Source: Clostridia bacterium (GTDB lineage Bacteria > Bacillota_A > Clostridia > Christensenellales > Aristaeellaceae). From it: DNA of 64,000 bases. The stretch spans positions 1-64,000 of the forward strand of contig JAGBBE010000093.1 of the NCBI GenBank assembly GCA_017938645.1. The letters run 5' to 3'. Positions 50,695 to 59,597 of this stretch are shown piece after piece (the stretch's first letter is position 1; each line of letters starts with the position of its first letter). Made by a program: the position numbers and the translations under genes. The notes under the pieces were generated by a model. That model made no database searches, was not told where the DNA came from, and worked only from the letters and a program-made list of their open reading frames with translations.

Positions 50695-51219
50695 TTAAGG
50701 AAGAATAGAAGGCAAAGCAATAAGAAGCAACGCAATAGCGGATCCGATTATTAGCAACATTCCTGTAAGATAGATAAATTCAGCTTCATTGCGTTTGATC
50801 TCAGGAAAATAGCTTTCTGCTTCTTCCTTGGAATAGGGCTCAAATTTGGCAAAAAACATTTTATCGCCGTAGAAATAATAGGTGAGAATGCCAGGAGAGT
50901 CAACGTATTTCATTTCATATGCAGCTTTGAAAGAAGCGTATACATAGCCAACCGTTTCTCCGAAAGGATCATTGTCTGAATGTTTCTTGATGACAAAACG
51001 TTCAAGCGAACCCAGATAATCAAAACGGAGACTTTCGTCAAGACATATGTGTCCTGACGCCCACTGGTATTCAAGCCAAACATTCTTTTTTCGTTTTCTG
51101 CATTTCGGATGGGTTCTTCTATAGGTATGAACGATCCATCGAAACAGTATGGCAATGCCAAAGCCGAAAAGGAATAAGGTTATCAGGGATCCGATCAAAA
51201 GCAAAATGATAAACTTCAT
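50695..51219 (-). CDS. Element-encoded membrane protein, possibly frameshifted at its end
   Basis: This 174-residue protein has a first helix at 3-25, a basic patch (TYRRTHPKCRKRKK), an outer or cytoplasmic beta-rich domain (residues 45-140) and a last helix at about 150-172. Start 51219 has GAGGTG upstream. Family not recognised. After its stop, a different frame of the same strand continues (to 50596) as RCFLLLCLLFFLNPDYFF...SMAFFYSRKNHKL, a hydrophobic hairpin with a basic end. This suggests the ancestral protein was longer. Confidence 0.6.
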   Translation of the reverse strand: MKFIILLLIGSLITLFLFGFGIAILFRWIVHTYRRTHPKCRKRKKNVWLEYQWASGHICLDESLRFDYLGSLERFVIKKHSDNDPFGETVGYVYASFKAAYEMKYVDSPGILTYYFYGDKMFFAKFEPYSKEEAESYFPEIKRNEAEFIYLTGMLLIIGSAIALLLIALPSILP

Positions 51220-51341
51220 GGGACACCTCCCTGTGTTCGACAAATATTATAGCATAAAACTTGTAAAGGGTGAAGGAAATTGAGTAAAGGCGGAAACGAG
51301 CGAGAAAGAAGGACGGCAGACAAGCACCGCCCCTCCCGCTA

Positions 51342-51854
51342 TCATTCCTCATACAGCCGATGAAGTTTGCTGAGTGTCTGACTAACCCATCCTTTTGACC
51401 TGTTCAAAGCCTCCGCCGCCTCTCTAGTGTTGTATCCCTGTCGTTTAAGGTTTACCAGTTCCACACAGGCTGGCGATATTTCTTCTGCCGCCTCCATGAT
51501 CTCTTTGAGTATTTCTAGCGCCTCGCGTTCATCATCCCCTGCAATGACTTGTTCCAGTTTATCCATGTCCAGCATGGTCATGATGCCGCGCTTCTCACGG
51601 TTAAGAAAAACCGCCCTTGGCATTTTCAAAGGATAATAGCGCTGTACTTCATCGCATAGCGCATGGAGAATCGTTAGTCTGCACTTATGCCAGTCCTGTG
51701 GATCATGCTTTCTGACAAACTGAAGAAACGCCATTCTTGCCGTCTGTATCAAATCTTCATCGGAAATGGTTCTCCCTGTACAGCGGCTTTTGAAGTTGTG
51801 GACGTGCTTCCAAAGTAACGGGTCATAGCGGGTGATGATTTCCTGTTCGGACAT
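51342..51854 (-). CDS. Sigma-70-like factor of the integrative element
   Basis: This 170-residue protein is laid out like a small sigma factor. A region-2-like start has ITRYDPLLWKHVHNFKSRC and ISDEDLIQTARMAFLQFVRKHD. The region-4 helix-turn-helix is ISPACVELVNLKRQGYNTREAAEALNRSKGWVSQTLSKLHRL. It probably directs or regulates transcription of element genes. It is the gene farthest from the integrase, at the promoter end of the minus-strand run. Start 51854 has GGAGGGA. Confidence 0.75.
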   Translation of the reverse strand: MSEQEIITRYDPLLWKHVHNFKSRCTGRTISDEDLIQTARMAFLQFVRKHDPQDWHKCRLTILHALCDEVQRYYPLKMPRAVFLNREKRGIMTMLDMDKLEQVIAGDDEREALEILKEIMEAAEEISPACVELVNLKRQGYNTREAAEALNRSKGWVSQTLSKLHRLYEE

Positions 51855-51938
51855 TGTGATTCCCTCCGTGATTGTTATTCAACGTTCACAGAGGACACTG
51901 CCCACACGCTTTTCGTGTTTTTGATATGTGTTAGTTTA

Positions 51939-52006
51939 TTCGAGTCTCCTATGCTCCACCAGTAGAAAACGCTTGATTCGCAAAGGATCGAGCGTTTTTC
52001 TTTTTG
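51939..52006 (+). repeat. Attachment repeat at the distal end (tRNA 3'-end copy plus terminator)
   Basis: A 23-bp exact copy of the tRNA-Ala 3' end (51939-51961), followed by a terminator-like hairpin (51966-52006) that differs from the tRNA-side copy at five positions. No 5' tRNA half is present, so this is not a tRNA gene. From 52007 to 52182 I see no feature. Confidence 0.9.
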
Positions 52007-52182
52007 TCTGTTGCTATCTGCCGGATGGGCGCTGACAGTAATATTGACAGTAGCGGTCTGAATGTTTGCATGGTTTGCCCTCCGTTCTAATAAAACAAAC
52101 TGTAAGCATTCAGCGAATAACAAGGCATAGTATTGGGGATAAAAGAAAAACTCGAACGCCTTATGCAGCAAGTTCGCTTCAT

Positions 52183-52224
52183 AAAAGCCGCCTGACCCCT
52201 CAAGAAAGAGACCAGGCGGCTTTT
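52183..52224 (-). terminator. Terminator of the catabolic operon
   Basis: A perfect 12-bp stem AAAAGCCGCCTG with CAGGCGGCTTTT (52183-52194 with 52213-52224), 18-nt loop. It lies 20 bases past the last operon gene. Confidence 0.88.
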
Positions 52225-52244
52225 GTCATTCAGTTTGTTCAGCC

Positions 52245-53675
52245 CTATTTGTCCATGAGAATCTCCACGGCTTCGCGCAGGGTGGTTTCGGTGCCCACAT
52301 TGCCCGGGAAAATCACGTAGGCTACGCCGGGAAAACGGCTTTCCTCACCGGTCTGCCATACCGGAATACCGGGACGGATCTGCCCCAGCACGCGGGCACG
52401 CTTGACGCGCAGCGCTTTGGTGCCGACATCGCTGGAGGTGATGCCGCCCTTGGCCACCACGAATGCAGGGGCGATACTCAGATTGCCCACGAGCGACTGT
52501 ACCGCGTCGGAGATTTTCACGCTGCGAATAAGTGCAGCTTCGGGAGTGTCGTCGGGTACGGTGAGCAGGGTACGTTTGGTGTAGACGACCGGGGTCTTGC
52601 CGGACTCGATCAGCTCTTCGCAGCGCTTGATGATGTCGGCGGCTTCCTTTTCCAGCGCGCCTTCCTCCAGCACCAGATCGGAATTCATCTCGATAGGCAC
52701 TACCCCGTCTACTTTGATCAGCTCCATCAGCTGTGCGGTGGTCTTCTGCGTATGCGAACCAACCACGACCATGCCGCCTTTGGCGGATTCCTGCGTGACC
52801 ATCTCTTCGCGGCTGAGCAGAGGACGCTCGGGCACGCCGCCCAGGGTCTGCGCAAGAGCTGCAGCGCTGCGGAAACAGAAATGACGGCCTTTGCCAAAGG
52901 CACGGTAGAGTGCGACAGCGAAGACTTTTACATCGTAGGGATCCATAGCGTTGACGATTACCTTGCCAAAACCGGAAACATTGAGCAGCTTCTGTTCGAT
53001 GGCATCAAAGTCCAGCGCGCGGATCTCGTCCAGCGTGATGGAGGTCACGGTTTCGGCCTTGAATTCGCCGCCGGTTTTCTCCTCGATGTATTCCTTCAGG
53101 TCGGAATGCCGATAACCGAAGGTCTTGTCTTTGGCAAACTCGGTCTGCGCGGCGGGTACCAGTTCGTCGCCGTAGCGCACATAATGCGTGTCGTCCATGG
53201 TGAAGCGTCCGCCTTCGCGGAAGAAGGGACAGAGCACTTCACCGTCCATCTTCACGCCGTTTTCGCCCTCCATGCCTTCGCGGATAAGCTGGGTTTCCAG
53301 CGGAAAATGTCCGCGCAGGGTGGAGTCGCTGCGGCTGATGAGGAAGCAGTCGATGCCGGTTTCACGGGAGACCTGCGCGGTGTTTTTCACGATCTCGCGA
53401 TGAGCGGCGGTGGTTTCGGCGGCGGTCATGCCGCGGGAATTGGTGAGGATGAAGAACATCTTGTTCTCCTCTGCAAATCCTTTGCGCAGGCTTTCTACCG
53501 TCCAGTCGGTGTACACGGAGATGTCGTGCACAGTCTGTACGCCGGTGGGATCGTCGTCGAGCACAACGATTTTCTGCTTGTTGAGCGCGATTTCCGCCTT
53601 CAAAAGACGGTCAACCTCCGCTTTGTGCTCGTCAGGAAAGGGAATCAGTCTCGAGGCCTGAATCGTCTGTTCCAT
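52245..53675 (-). CDS. Four-carbon acid sugar kinase family protein (DUF1537)
   Basis: This 476-residue protein has the SBD_N half (IVVLDDDPTGVQTVHDISVYTDW..., CFLISRSDSTLRGHFPLET) and the nucleotide-binding C half (MVVVGSHTQKTTAQL, AFVVAKGGITSSDVGTKALRV, GNVGTETTL). Characterised members phosphorylate tetronates such as threonate or erythronate and other sugar acids. Residues 1-35 form an extra N-terminal helix. It is the last gene of the operon and pairs with the class II aldolase next to it: kinase then retro-aldol cleavage is the expected order. Confidence 0.9.
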   Translation of the reverse strand: MEQTIQASRLIPFPDEHKAEVDRLLKAEIALNKQKIVVLDDDPTGVQTVHDISVYTDWTVESLRKGFAEENKMFFILTNSRGMTAAETTAAHREIVKNTAQVSRETGIDCFLISRSDSTLRGHFPLETQLIREGMEGENGVKMDGEVLCPFFREGGRFTMDDTHYVRYGDELVPAAQTEFAKDKTFGYRHSDLKEYIEEKTGGEFKAETVTSITLDEIRALDFDAIEQKLLNVSGFGKVIVNAMDPYDVKVFAVALYRAFGKGRHFCFRSAAALAQTLGGVPERPLLSREEMVTQESAKGGMVVVGSHTQKTTAQLMELIKVDGVVPIEMNSDLVLEEGALEKEAADIIKRCEELIESGKTPVVYTKRTLLTVPDDTPEAALIRSVKISDAVQSLVGNLSIAPAFVVAKGGITSSDVGTKALRVKRARVLGQIRPGIPVWQTGEESRFPGVAYVIFPGNVGTETTLREAVEILMDK

Positions 53676-53698
53676 AGGTATCTTCTCCTTTGGATCCG

Positions 53699-54502
53699 TC
53701 AGCAGTAGAAGCGGACCATCGTTTCGGTCATGCTCTCCCGTGCGGCAAGCACGGGCTTTTCCATGCGTTTTTCCGTTTCCAGCGAGCGCCTGAGCGCATC
53801 CGCGCCCGCCATGGTGATTTCGGTGTTGACGTTGATCTTGGCCACGGCAATGTGTGCGCTTTCTCTGAGCGTTTCCATGGGAATGCCGCTGCTTCCGTGC
53901 AGCACCAGCGGGATCTGCACACGCTCATAAATCGTCTGAAGACGTTCCTGATCGATGTGTGGTACGCCCTTGTAGAGGCCGTGTGCATTGCCCACGGATA
54001 CAGCAAGGCTGTTCACGCCGGTTTCGCGGACGTAAACTTCGGCCTGAGCGGGGTCAGTGAACGCGCTCACCTCTCCGCTGCCGAATTCGTCGTTCAGCCC
54101 GCCCAGTTCGCCTTCGAGGCTTGCGCCAAACTGGTCTGCCAGATGGCGTGCCCTGAGCGTTTCCTCGATGTTCTTCTCCAGCGGAAGGTCGCTTCCGTCG
54201 TACATCACGGAGGTGAAGCCGGCTTCCAGCGCCGCCCGGATGCAGTCAAGGCTGCGGCAGTGATCCAGATGCAAGGCGACCTCATGAGGATGGGTCCGGC
54301 TCAGACACCGCGCCATGGCGGCGATCACTTCCAGCGAGGCATTGTCCAGATACCTTTCTCCAAACGCCAAAATCACAGGCTGAGCCGCCCGGAGGGATGC
54401 TTCGAGCGCCGCCTGCATGGTTTCCAGATTATAAATGTTAAACGCCGGCACATACACGCCTGTTTGACGTGCATGTGCCAGCATGGCGATGGTATTGACC
54501 AT
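53699..54502 (-). CDS. Class II (FBA/KbaY-type) aldolase
   Basis: This 267-residue TIM-barrel zinc aldolase has VYVPAFNIYNLETMQA, the zinc ligands in LHLDHCRS and VGNAHGLYKG, LVLHGSSGIP, and KINVNTEI at the phosphate site. These enzymes split a phosphorylated ketose or keto acid to DHAP (or pyruvate) and an aldehyde. Next to a DUF1537 kinase, the substrate is likely a phosphorylated sugar acid. Start 54502 is behind AGGAGG. Confidence 0.88.
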   Translation of the reverse strand: MVNTIAMLAHARQTGVYVPAFNIYNLETMQAALEASLRAAQPVILAFGERYLDNASLEVIAAMARCLSRTHPHEVALHLDHCRSLDCIRAALEAGFTSVMYDGSDLPLEKNIEETLRARHLADQFGASLEGELGGLNDEFGSGEVSAFTDPAQAEVYVRETGVNSLAVSVGNAHGLYKGVPHIDQERLQTIYERVQIPLVLHGSSGIPMETLRESAHIAVAKINVNTEITMAGADALRRSLETEKRMEKPVLAARESMTETMVRFYC

Positions 54503-54517
54503 CGTTATTCCTCCTGA

Positions 54518-55258
54518 TTACATGTAGGAGCCGCCGGAAACGACCAGGCATTCGCCGGTGACGAAGCTGGAATCGTCGGAGCACAGGAAGGCAGCGGCAG
54601 CGGCCAGTTCTTCGGGCTCGCCCAGGCGCTCCATGGGTATGGCGGCGAGGAAGCGCTGCATGGTGGCCTCGGGCACAGCCTGCAGCATCTCGGTGTTGAT
54701 GTAGCTGGGAGCGATGCAGTTGACGGTTACGCGGTTGCGGGCCACTTCACGCGCAAGGCACTTGGTGAAGCCGATCACGCCGCCCTTGGAAGCGCCGTAG
54801 TTGGTCTGGCCGAAGTTGCCGAAAGCGGATACAGAGGCGAGGTTGACGATCTTGCCGTACTTGCGGTTGCGCATGCCGGCAACGACGGCCTGGCAGCAGT
54901 TGTACATGCTCTTGAGGTTGACCTCGATCACCAGATCCCACTGGTTTTCGGTCATCTTGTGGAACATACCGTCGCGGGTGATACCGGCGTTGTTGACCAG
55001 AATGTCGATCTTTCCGCACTTCTGTTCGATTTCTCCGAACACATTTTTGACTTCTTCAAAGGAGCCTACGTTGCAGGCATAGCCGCCGGCGCGGGCGCCG
55101 GTGGGATCGAGCTTCGCAGCTTCAGCTTTGACCTTGTCTTCGCTCAGGTCGATCAGCGCCACATACTCCGCGCCGTCGTCGTAGAGCCTCTTGGCGATGG
55201 CCGCGCCGATGCCCTGCGCAGCGCCGGTAACGATAGCAACTTTACCTTCAAAACGCAT
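54518..55258 (-). CDS. Short-chain dehydrogenase/reductase, FabG-like
   Basis: This 246-residue SDR has TGAAQGIGAAIA (NAD(P) loop), ILVNNAGITRDGM, catalytic Ser in NLASVSAFGNFG and YxxxK in YGASKGG. The sequence is close to 3-oxoacyl reductases. In this operon it most likely interconverts a beta-hydroxy acid and the beta-keto acid used by the BKACE enzyme. The start at 55258 (AAAGGACGG upstream) excludes the longer frame, which runs over a terminator-like hairpin. Confidence 0.92.
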   Translation of the reverse strand: MRFEGKVAIVTGAAQGIGAAIAKRLYDDGAEYVALIDLSEDKVKAEAAKLDPTGARAGGYACNVGSFEEVKNVFGEIEQKCGKIDILVNNAGITRDGMFHKMTENQWDLVIEVNLKSMYNCCQAVVAGMRNRKYGKIVNLASVSAFGNFGQTNYGASKGGVIGFTKCLAREVARNRVTVNCIAPSYINTEMLQAVPEATMQRFLAAIPMERLGEPEELAAAAAFLCSDDSSFVTGECLVVSGGSYM

Positions 55259-55284
55259 AATGATTTCCGTCCTTTCTTTTTGAG

Positions 55285-55314
55285 AAAAAGCCGCCGGAGA
55301 GAGCACCGGCGGCC
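55285..55314 (-). terminator. Intra-operon terminator/attenuator between thiolase and SDR
   Basis: Stem GCCGCCGG with CCGGCGGC (55290-55297 with 55306-55313), followed on the minus strand by TTTTTC. It may lower expression of the downstream SDR, aldolase and kinase genes. Confidence 0.7.
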
Positions 55315-55320
55315 AAAATA

Positions 55321-56511
55321 TCAGTCGAGGTTTTCGAAGATCACGCTCATGCCCTGACCGCCGCCGATGCAAAGGGAGGCCAGACCGTAGCGGACGCCGC
55401 GGCGCTTCATTTCGGAGATCAGCTTGATGGAGATGATCGCGCCGGTCGCGCCGATGGGATGACCGAGGGAGATGCCGGAGCCGTTGACGTTGGTGATGGC
55501 GGGATCGATACCGATCTCGCGGATGCACGCAAGCGCCTGGGAGGCGAAGGCTTCGTTGAGCTCAGCCACGCCGATGTCTTCCAGCTTCATGCCGGTCTTT
55601 TTGAGCAGTTTCTCAGTGGAAGCCACGGGGCCCATGCCCATGTACTGGGGATCCACGCCGGCAGTGGCAAAATCCACCACGCGCGCGATGGGCTTGAGGC
55701 CGAGTTCTTCGGCCTTCTGACGGCTCATGATCACCAGCGCAGCGCCCGCATCGTTGACACCGGAGGCGTTGCCGGCGGTGACAACGCCGTCCGCCTTGAC
55801 GAAAGGACGGAGCTTGCCGAGCTTTTCCATGGTGGTGGCGCGGGGATGCTCGTCGGTGTCAAAAACGATGGTTTCCTTGCGGGATTTGATTTCCACGGGA
55901 ACGATCTCATCCTTGAACTTGCCCTCGGCAATGGCTTTTGCCGCGCGCTCCTGGCTTTCCAGAGCGTAAGCGTCCAGCTCCTCGCGGGTGAGGCCGTACT
56001 TGGCGGCGATGTTTTCAGCAGTGATGCCGATGTGCTGCTTCTCACCCGTGGTGGGCTCGCACAGGGCGGTCTGCAGGCTGTCGAGCAGGGCGGTGGAGCC
56101 CATGCCCATGCGCATGCCCCAACGGGCGTCCTGCAGGGTGTAGGGATAGTTGGACATGCTCTCGGCGCCGCCTGCAACGACCACGTCAGCGTCGCCGTTT
56201 TCAATGAGCTGGGAGGCGGTCACAATGGCCTGCAGGCCGGAAGCGCACATGCGGTTCACAGTCTGAGCGGACGCGCTTTCACGAATGCCGGACTTGAGGC
56301 TGACCAGACGGGAGATGAAGGCGTTCAGGCCGTACTGACCCACGCAGCCGTAGACAACCTCGTCGACTTCATCGCCGGTGAGGCCAGCGCGCTTGAGCGC
56401 TTCCTTCACAGAAACCACGCCCAGATCAACCGCGCTCAGAGACTTGAGAGAACCGCCGAAGCCGCCCACAGCAGTGCGCGCCATGGAGACGATCACAGAA
56501 TCCTTAAACAT
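55321..56511 (-). CDS. Acetyl-CoA C-acetyltransferase (thiolase)
   Basis: This 396-residue thiolase has the nucleophile Cys in [36 protein letters not shown] (His) and the second Cys in SLCIGGGQG. It would split acetoacetyl-CoA to two acetyl-CoA. This fits the acetoacetate made by the BKACE reaction, although a CoA-transferase for activation is not in the operon. Confidence 0.94.
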   Translation of the reverse strand: MFKDSVIVSMARTAVGGFGGSLKSLSAVDLGVVSVKEALKRAGLTGDEVDEVVYGCVGQYGLNAFISRLVSLKSGIRESASAQTVNRMCASGLQAIVTASQLIENGDADVVVAGGAESMSNYPYTLQDARWGMRMGMGSTALLDSLQTALCEPTTGEKQHIGITAENIAAKYGLTREELDAYALESQERAAKAIAEGKFKDEIVPVEIKSRKETIVFDTDEHPRATTMEKLGKLRPFVKADGVVTAGNASGVNDAGAALVIMSRQKAEELGLKPIARVVDFATAGVDPQYMGMGPVASTEKLLKKTGMKLEDIGVAELNEAFASQALACIREIGIDPAITNVNGSGISLGHPIGATGAIISIKLISEMKRRGVRYGLASLCIGGGQGMSVIFENLD

Positions 56512-56531
56512 ACTTTTTTCCTCCGGATTTC

Positions 56532-57470
56532 TTAGAACTCAACCTTATCGCCGCCCTTGAGCTGGAGCTGTTCGCGGGCGTCGTCGGGAGTTGCGATTTC
56601 ATAGTCGAGGTCTTCGAGAATCTTCCTGATCTTGGCAACCTGCTGGCCGCTGCTCTGGGCCAGTTCGCCGTTGGGCTTGATGTAGAGGCCATCCTCCATG
56701 CCAACGCGCACGTTGCCGCCGTTCAATGCCATCATGGTGGCGATACGGAACATGCGGCGGCCGGGAGCCACGGTGCAGTACTGCACGTCGGGGCCGAACA
56801 TCTTCTTGGCCTGGTCGATGATGAACATCATCTGTTCATTGCTGATGGGCATAGCGCCCATGATGCCGGGCACAAACTGCAGGTAGATGGGCTTCTTGAC
56901 GATGCCCTTCTTGACGAAGTAGTTGAGGTTGGCCAGCTGGCCGTAGTCGAACAGCTCATACTCGGGCAGGGTGCCGCAGGCGTTCATGGTGTTGATGCAG
57001 TACTCGATGTCCTTGAAGGTGTTCTTGAACACGTTATCCCAGGTGCGCTCGATAAACGGGCGCTCCCACTCGTACTCAAAGTTTTCCACATTCTCAGCCA
57101 GACGGGAGAAGCAGAAGTTGATGGAGCCTCCGTTGGCGGAAGCCATTTCGGGCTTGAAGCGCTCGATCACGGAGAAGCGTTCCTCGGTGGTCATGCCCTG
57201 CGCGCCGCCGGTGGTGATGCCGATGACGACGTTGGACTGCTTCTTGATGTTGGAGAGGATATACTCAAAGGTATCAAAGTCAGCCGTGGGGCTGCCGTCT
57301 TCGCGGCGGGCATGGATATGAACGATGCCAGCGCCTGCCTTGGCGGCGTTCACGGCGTCTTCAATGATCTGATCGGGGGTCTTGGGCAGGTACTTGGACA
57401 TGGTGGGAGTATGCACACCGCCGGTTACGGCTGCGCTGATAACGATTTTCCGCTGAGCTTTGGGTGCCAT
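56532..57470 (-). CDS. Beta-keto acid cleavage enzyme (BKACE/Kce, DUF849)
   Basis: This 312-residue protein has VISAAVTGGVHTPTMSKYLPKTPDQII, AGAGIVHIHARREDGSPT (zinc His pair), GGSINFCFSR and the late NVRVGMEDGLY block. BKACE enzymes condense a beta-keto acid with acetyl-CoA to give acetoacetate plus a new acyl-CoA; the first known member acts on 3-keto-5-aminohexanoate in lysine fermentation. No lysine-fermentation partners are here, so the keto acid is different. 20 bases separate it from the thiolase gene. Confidence 0.93.
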   Translation of the reverse strand: MAPKAQRKIVISAAVTGGVHTPTMSKYLPKTPDQIIEDAVNAAKAGAGIVHIHARREDGSPTADFDTFEYILSNIKKQSNVVIGITTGGAQGMTTEERFSVIERFKPEMASANGGSINFCFSRLAENVENFEYEWERPFIERTWDNVFKNTFKDIEYCINTMNACGTLPEYELFDYGQLANLNYFVKKGIVKKPIYLQFVPGIMGAMPISNEQMMFIIDQAKKMFGPDVQYCTVAPGRRMFRIATMMALNGGNVRVGMEDGLYIKPNGELAQSSGQQVAKIRKILEDLDYEIATPDDAREQLQLKGGDKVEF

Positions 57471-57492
57471 TTCGGGTTCCTCCTTCTTACGT

Positions 57493-58266
57493 TCAGTCCA
57501 TTTTGAGAATGTTCAGGGTTTCCTGCGCCGCCTGTGCATCAAAGGGAACGTCAATTTCCACGGAGATGCAGCCGTCATACCCGGCCTCGTTCTTCAGCCG
57601 GGCGATGCGTGCGCGATGGATCTCCCGTTTTTCTGTTTTCAGATAAGAGCGTGCGCGGGGCGAACCTGCATCGTCGGAAATATGCGCGTGCGCGATTTTT
57701 CCGGCGTAGCTGCCAAGCGGAATATCCGCCTCCTGCGAATGCTCCATGTTGTAGAAGTCGATCACCAGCCTGAGGTTTTCCTCGTCCGCCAGAGCCCGAA
57801 GACGTTCCGCCTCTTCAAAGCGGTTGATGAAGTTGCAGTAGCAGGGCCCCAGCGCCTCGATGCACACGGTGATGCCATAGGGCGCAAAGGCGCGGCTGGT
57901 TTCCTTCATGAAGGCTACCGCCTGTTCCCAGGCCAGATTCACGTCAAACCCCGGTGCGAGCATCCGGCTGAAGGGCGAACCCACGCCCACGGTCTGTACG
58001 CCGAGGGCATGCGCACGCTTTGCCAGATGCTGCGCATATTCACGGGCGGTTTCCAGCGAAAATTTTTCGCCGATGATGGCGACCTCCGGCGGACAGTAAG
58101 CATTGAGACCCAGACAGGGTTTTCCTCCGGCGACTGCCGCTTTGAGTTCTTCGAACTGCGCGTCCGTCATCGCAGCCACCTGACGGCCGGCAAACTCCAC
58201 GTAGTCATAGCCGCTTGCACATGCCGCCTCATAATCCTGAGGCGTGACGACGATTCCATAGCGCAT
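57493..58266 (-). CDS. Sugar phosphate isomerase/epimerase-type TIM barrel (AP endonuclease 2 family)
   Basis: This 257-residue protein has GYDYVEFAGRQVA, GVGSPFSRMLAPGF, VCIEALGPCYCNFINRFEEA, LVIDFYNMEHS and IAHAHISDDAGSPR, the metal-binding acids and histidines of the Xyl-isomerase-like barrel. Start 58266 is behind GAGGTG, excluding the upstream in-frame ATG at 58344. It may isomerise or epimerise the imported sugar derivative. Confidence 0.88.
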   Translation of the reverse strand: MRYGIVVTPQDYEAACASGYDYVEFAGRQVAAMTDAQFEELKAAVAGGKPCLGLNAYCPPEVAIIGEKFSLETAREYAQHLAKRAHALGVQTVGVGSPFSRMLAPGFDVNLAWEQAVAFMKETSRAFAPYGITVCIEALGPCYCNFINRFEEAERLRALADEENLRLVIDFYNMEHSQEADIPLGSYAGKIAHAHISDDAGSPRARSYLKTEKREIHRARIARLKNEAGYDGCISVEIDVPFDAQAAQETLNILKMD

Positions 58267-58273
58267 GTTCTTT

Positions 58274-58702
58274 TCACCTCTTGTCGATAAAGTTGATGCC
58301 GTACTCGTCAGGTCTGCGGCACAGGTCCACGCCGAGAATCTCAATCAGACAGATCTCAGCCAGATACTGCACCTCACAGCCGGGCTCGACATGTCCGCCG
58401 TAGCTGTTCTCGGGATCGCAGAATGCGGCGTGCAGATGAGGCTCGCCATCGATCACCAAACCCTGCAGCGCACACAGCTCGGTGGGTTTTTCGTAGGTGA
58501 TATAGGTGTTGGTGGCGTCGGCCTCCAGCGTTTCAATGCGGTGATAGCTGGCCTTGCGAAGCGAACCGATGCAGCTGGCAACCACTGCATTTTTTACACC
58601 CAGACGCTTGCATTCGGCGGCGATGCTGTTGAGAACATCCTCGCCCTTGAACAGGTGGATCACGATCCAGCGGCCAAACTGATTGCTTTCAAAGGTATTC
58701 AT
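58274..58702 (-). CDS. PPC/DUF296-domain protein
   Basis: This 142-residue protein matches the plant-and-prokaryote conserved (PPC, DUF296) fold: GRWIVIHLFKGEDVLNSI, NAVVASCIGSLRKAS, GEPHLHAAF and GGHVEPGCEVQYLAEICLIEI. The three histidines likely hold a metal. Some relatives carry DNA-binding hooks, not seen here. It overlaps none of its neighbours and is close to both the isomerase and the permease genes. Confidence 0.85.
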   Translation of the reverse strand: MNTFESNQFGRWIVIHLFKGEDVLNSIAAECKRLGVKNAVVASCIGSLRKASYHRIETLEADATNTYITYEKPTELCALQGLVIDGEPHLHAAFCDPENSYGGHVEPGCEVQYLAEICLIEILGVDLCRRPDEYGINFIDKR

Positions 58703-58744
58703 GCATGCTCCCCTTTCTGACGTGTGTAATTGGTGAACCTGTGA

Positions 58745-59581
58745 TTAGCCCTTGACGCTGCCTGCGGTCACACCGTCAACCAGATAGCGCTGCAGCGCGA
58801 TGAACATGATCATCAGCGGAGCCAGCGATACCACGGACATGGCGAACAGAGCGCCCCAGTAGCTGTTGCCCATGGAGTCCACGTACTGGCGCAGCGCCAG
58901 AGCAGTGGTGTAGGTACCTACATTGCTGAGGTAGATCATCTGGGAGAAGAAGTCGTTCCACGTCCAGATGAAGGAGAAGATGCAGGTGGTGATGATGGAA
59001 GGCACGCACAGCGGCATGATGATCTGCAGATAATGCTGGAAGAATCCGCAGCCGTCGATGCGGCTGGCTTCGTCCAGCTCCTTGGGCAGGCCGCGCATGT
59101 ACTGCGTCATCATGAACACGAAGAAGCCTTCCGTTGCAAAGAACTTGCAAACCGTGAGGGGCAGATAGGTGTTGATCCAGTTGAGGTGGTTATAGATGAT
59201 GTACTGCGGGATCAGGCGGACATGGCCGGGCAGCATGAGAGTGCCCATCATGATCGCAAACCAGAACGAGCGCAGCGGGAAGTTCAATTTGGAGAACGCA
59301 TAGGCCGTCAGAGAACAGCTGATGACGTTGCCGATGATAACGATGAATACCAGCAGGAAAGAGTTTTTCAGGAATACACCAAAGGAGTATCCGGAAATAC
59401 CCTGCCAGCCATAGGCATAGCTGTCAAAGGTCCATACGCTGGGCAGCAGGGAGGAACTCTGGAAGATCTCCGTGGCTGGTTTGAAGGAGCCGGAAAGCAT
59501 CCACAGCAGCGGATAGATCATGAAAATGCCGAAAAGGATAACGGGAACATGGAAACGTGCGGCTTTCAGAAACTTTTTCAT
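58745..59581 (-). CDS. Carbohydrate ABC transporter permease, MalG type
   Basis: This 278-residue protein has six predicted helices and the EAA loop at LDEASRIDGCGFFQHYLQIIMPLCVPSI. Start 59581 (MKKFLK) has GAAAGGAG upstream; the in-frame ATG at 59626 lies in the other permease's end. It works with the MalF-type permease and binding protein. No ATPase gene is in the operon, so a shared MsmK-type ATPase is probably used. Confidence 0.93.
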   Translation of the reverse strand: MKKFLKAARFHVPVILFGIFMIYPLLWMLSGSFKPATEIFQSSSLLPSVWTFDSYAYGWQGISGYSFGVFLKNSFLLVFIVIIGNVISCSLTAYAFSKLNFPLRSFWFAIMMGTLMLPGHVRLIPQYIIYNHLNWINTYLPLTVCKFFATEGFFVFMMTQYMRGLPKELDEASRIDGCGFFQHYLQIIMPLCVPSIITTCIFSFIWTWNDFFSQMIYLSNVGTYTTALALRQYVDSMGNSYWGALFAMSVVSLAPLMIMFIALQRYLVDGVTAGSVKG

Positions 59582-59597
59582 ATGCCCATCTCCTTTC

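Larger units (their letters stand above)
46474..51961. mobile_element. 5.5-kb integrative element in the tRNA-Ala gene
   Basis: The segment is bounded by an exact 23-bp direct repeat, the tRNA-Ala 3' end (46474-46496 and 51939-51961). All its genes are on the minus strand: tyrosine integrase next to the tRNA, an unknown protein, amber-interrupted cysteine-rich VLP gene, serine recombinase, membrane protein and sigma-like factor. No relaxase, primase or capsid gene is present, so it is either mobilised in trans or a remnant. Base composition is lower in GC than the host flanks. Confidence 0.88.

Noticed and set aside
51939..51961. Second tRNA-Ala
   Set aside because: Only the 3' 23 bases are present; there is no D or anticodon arm. 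It is the attachment repeat.
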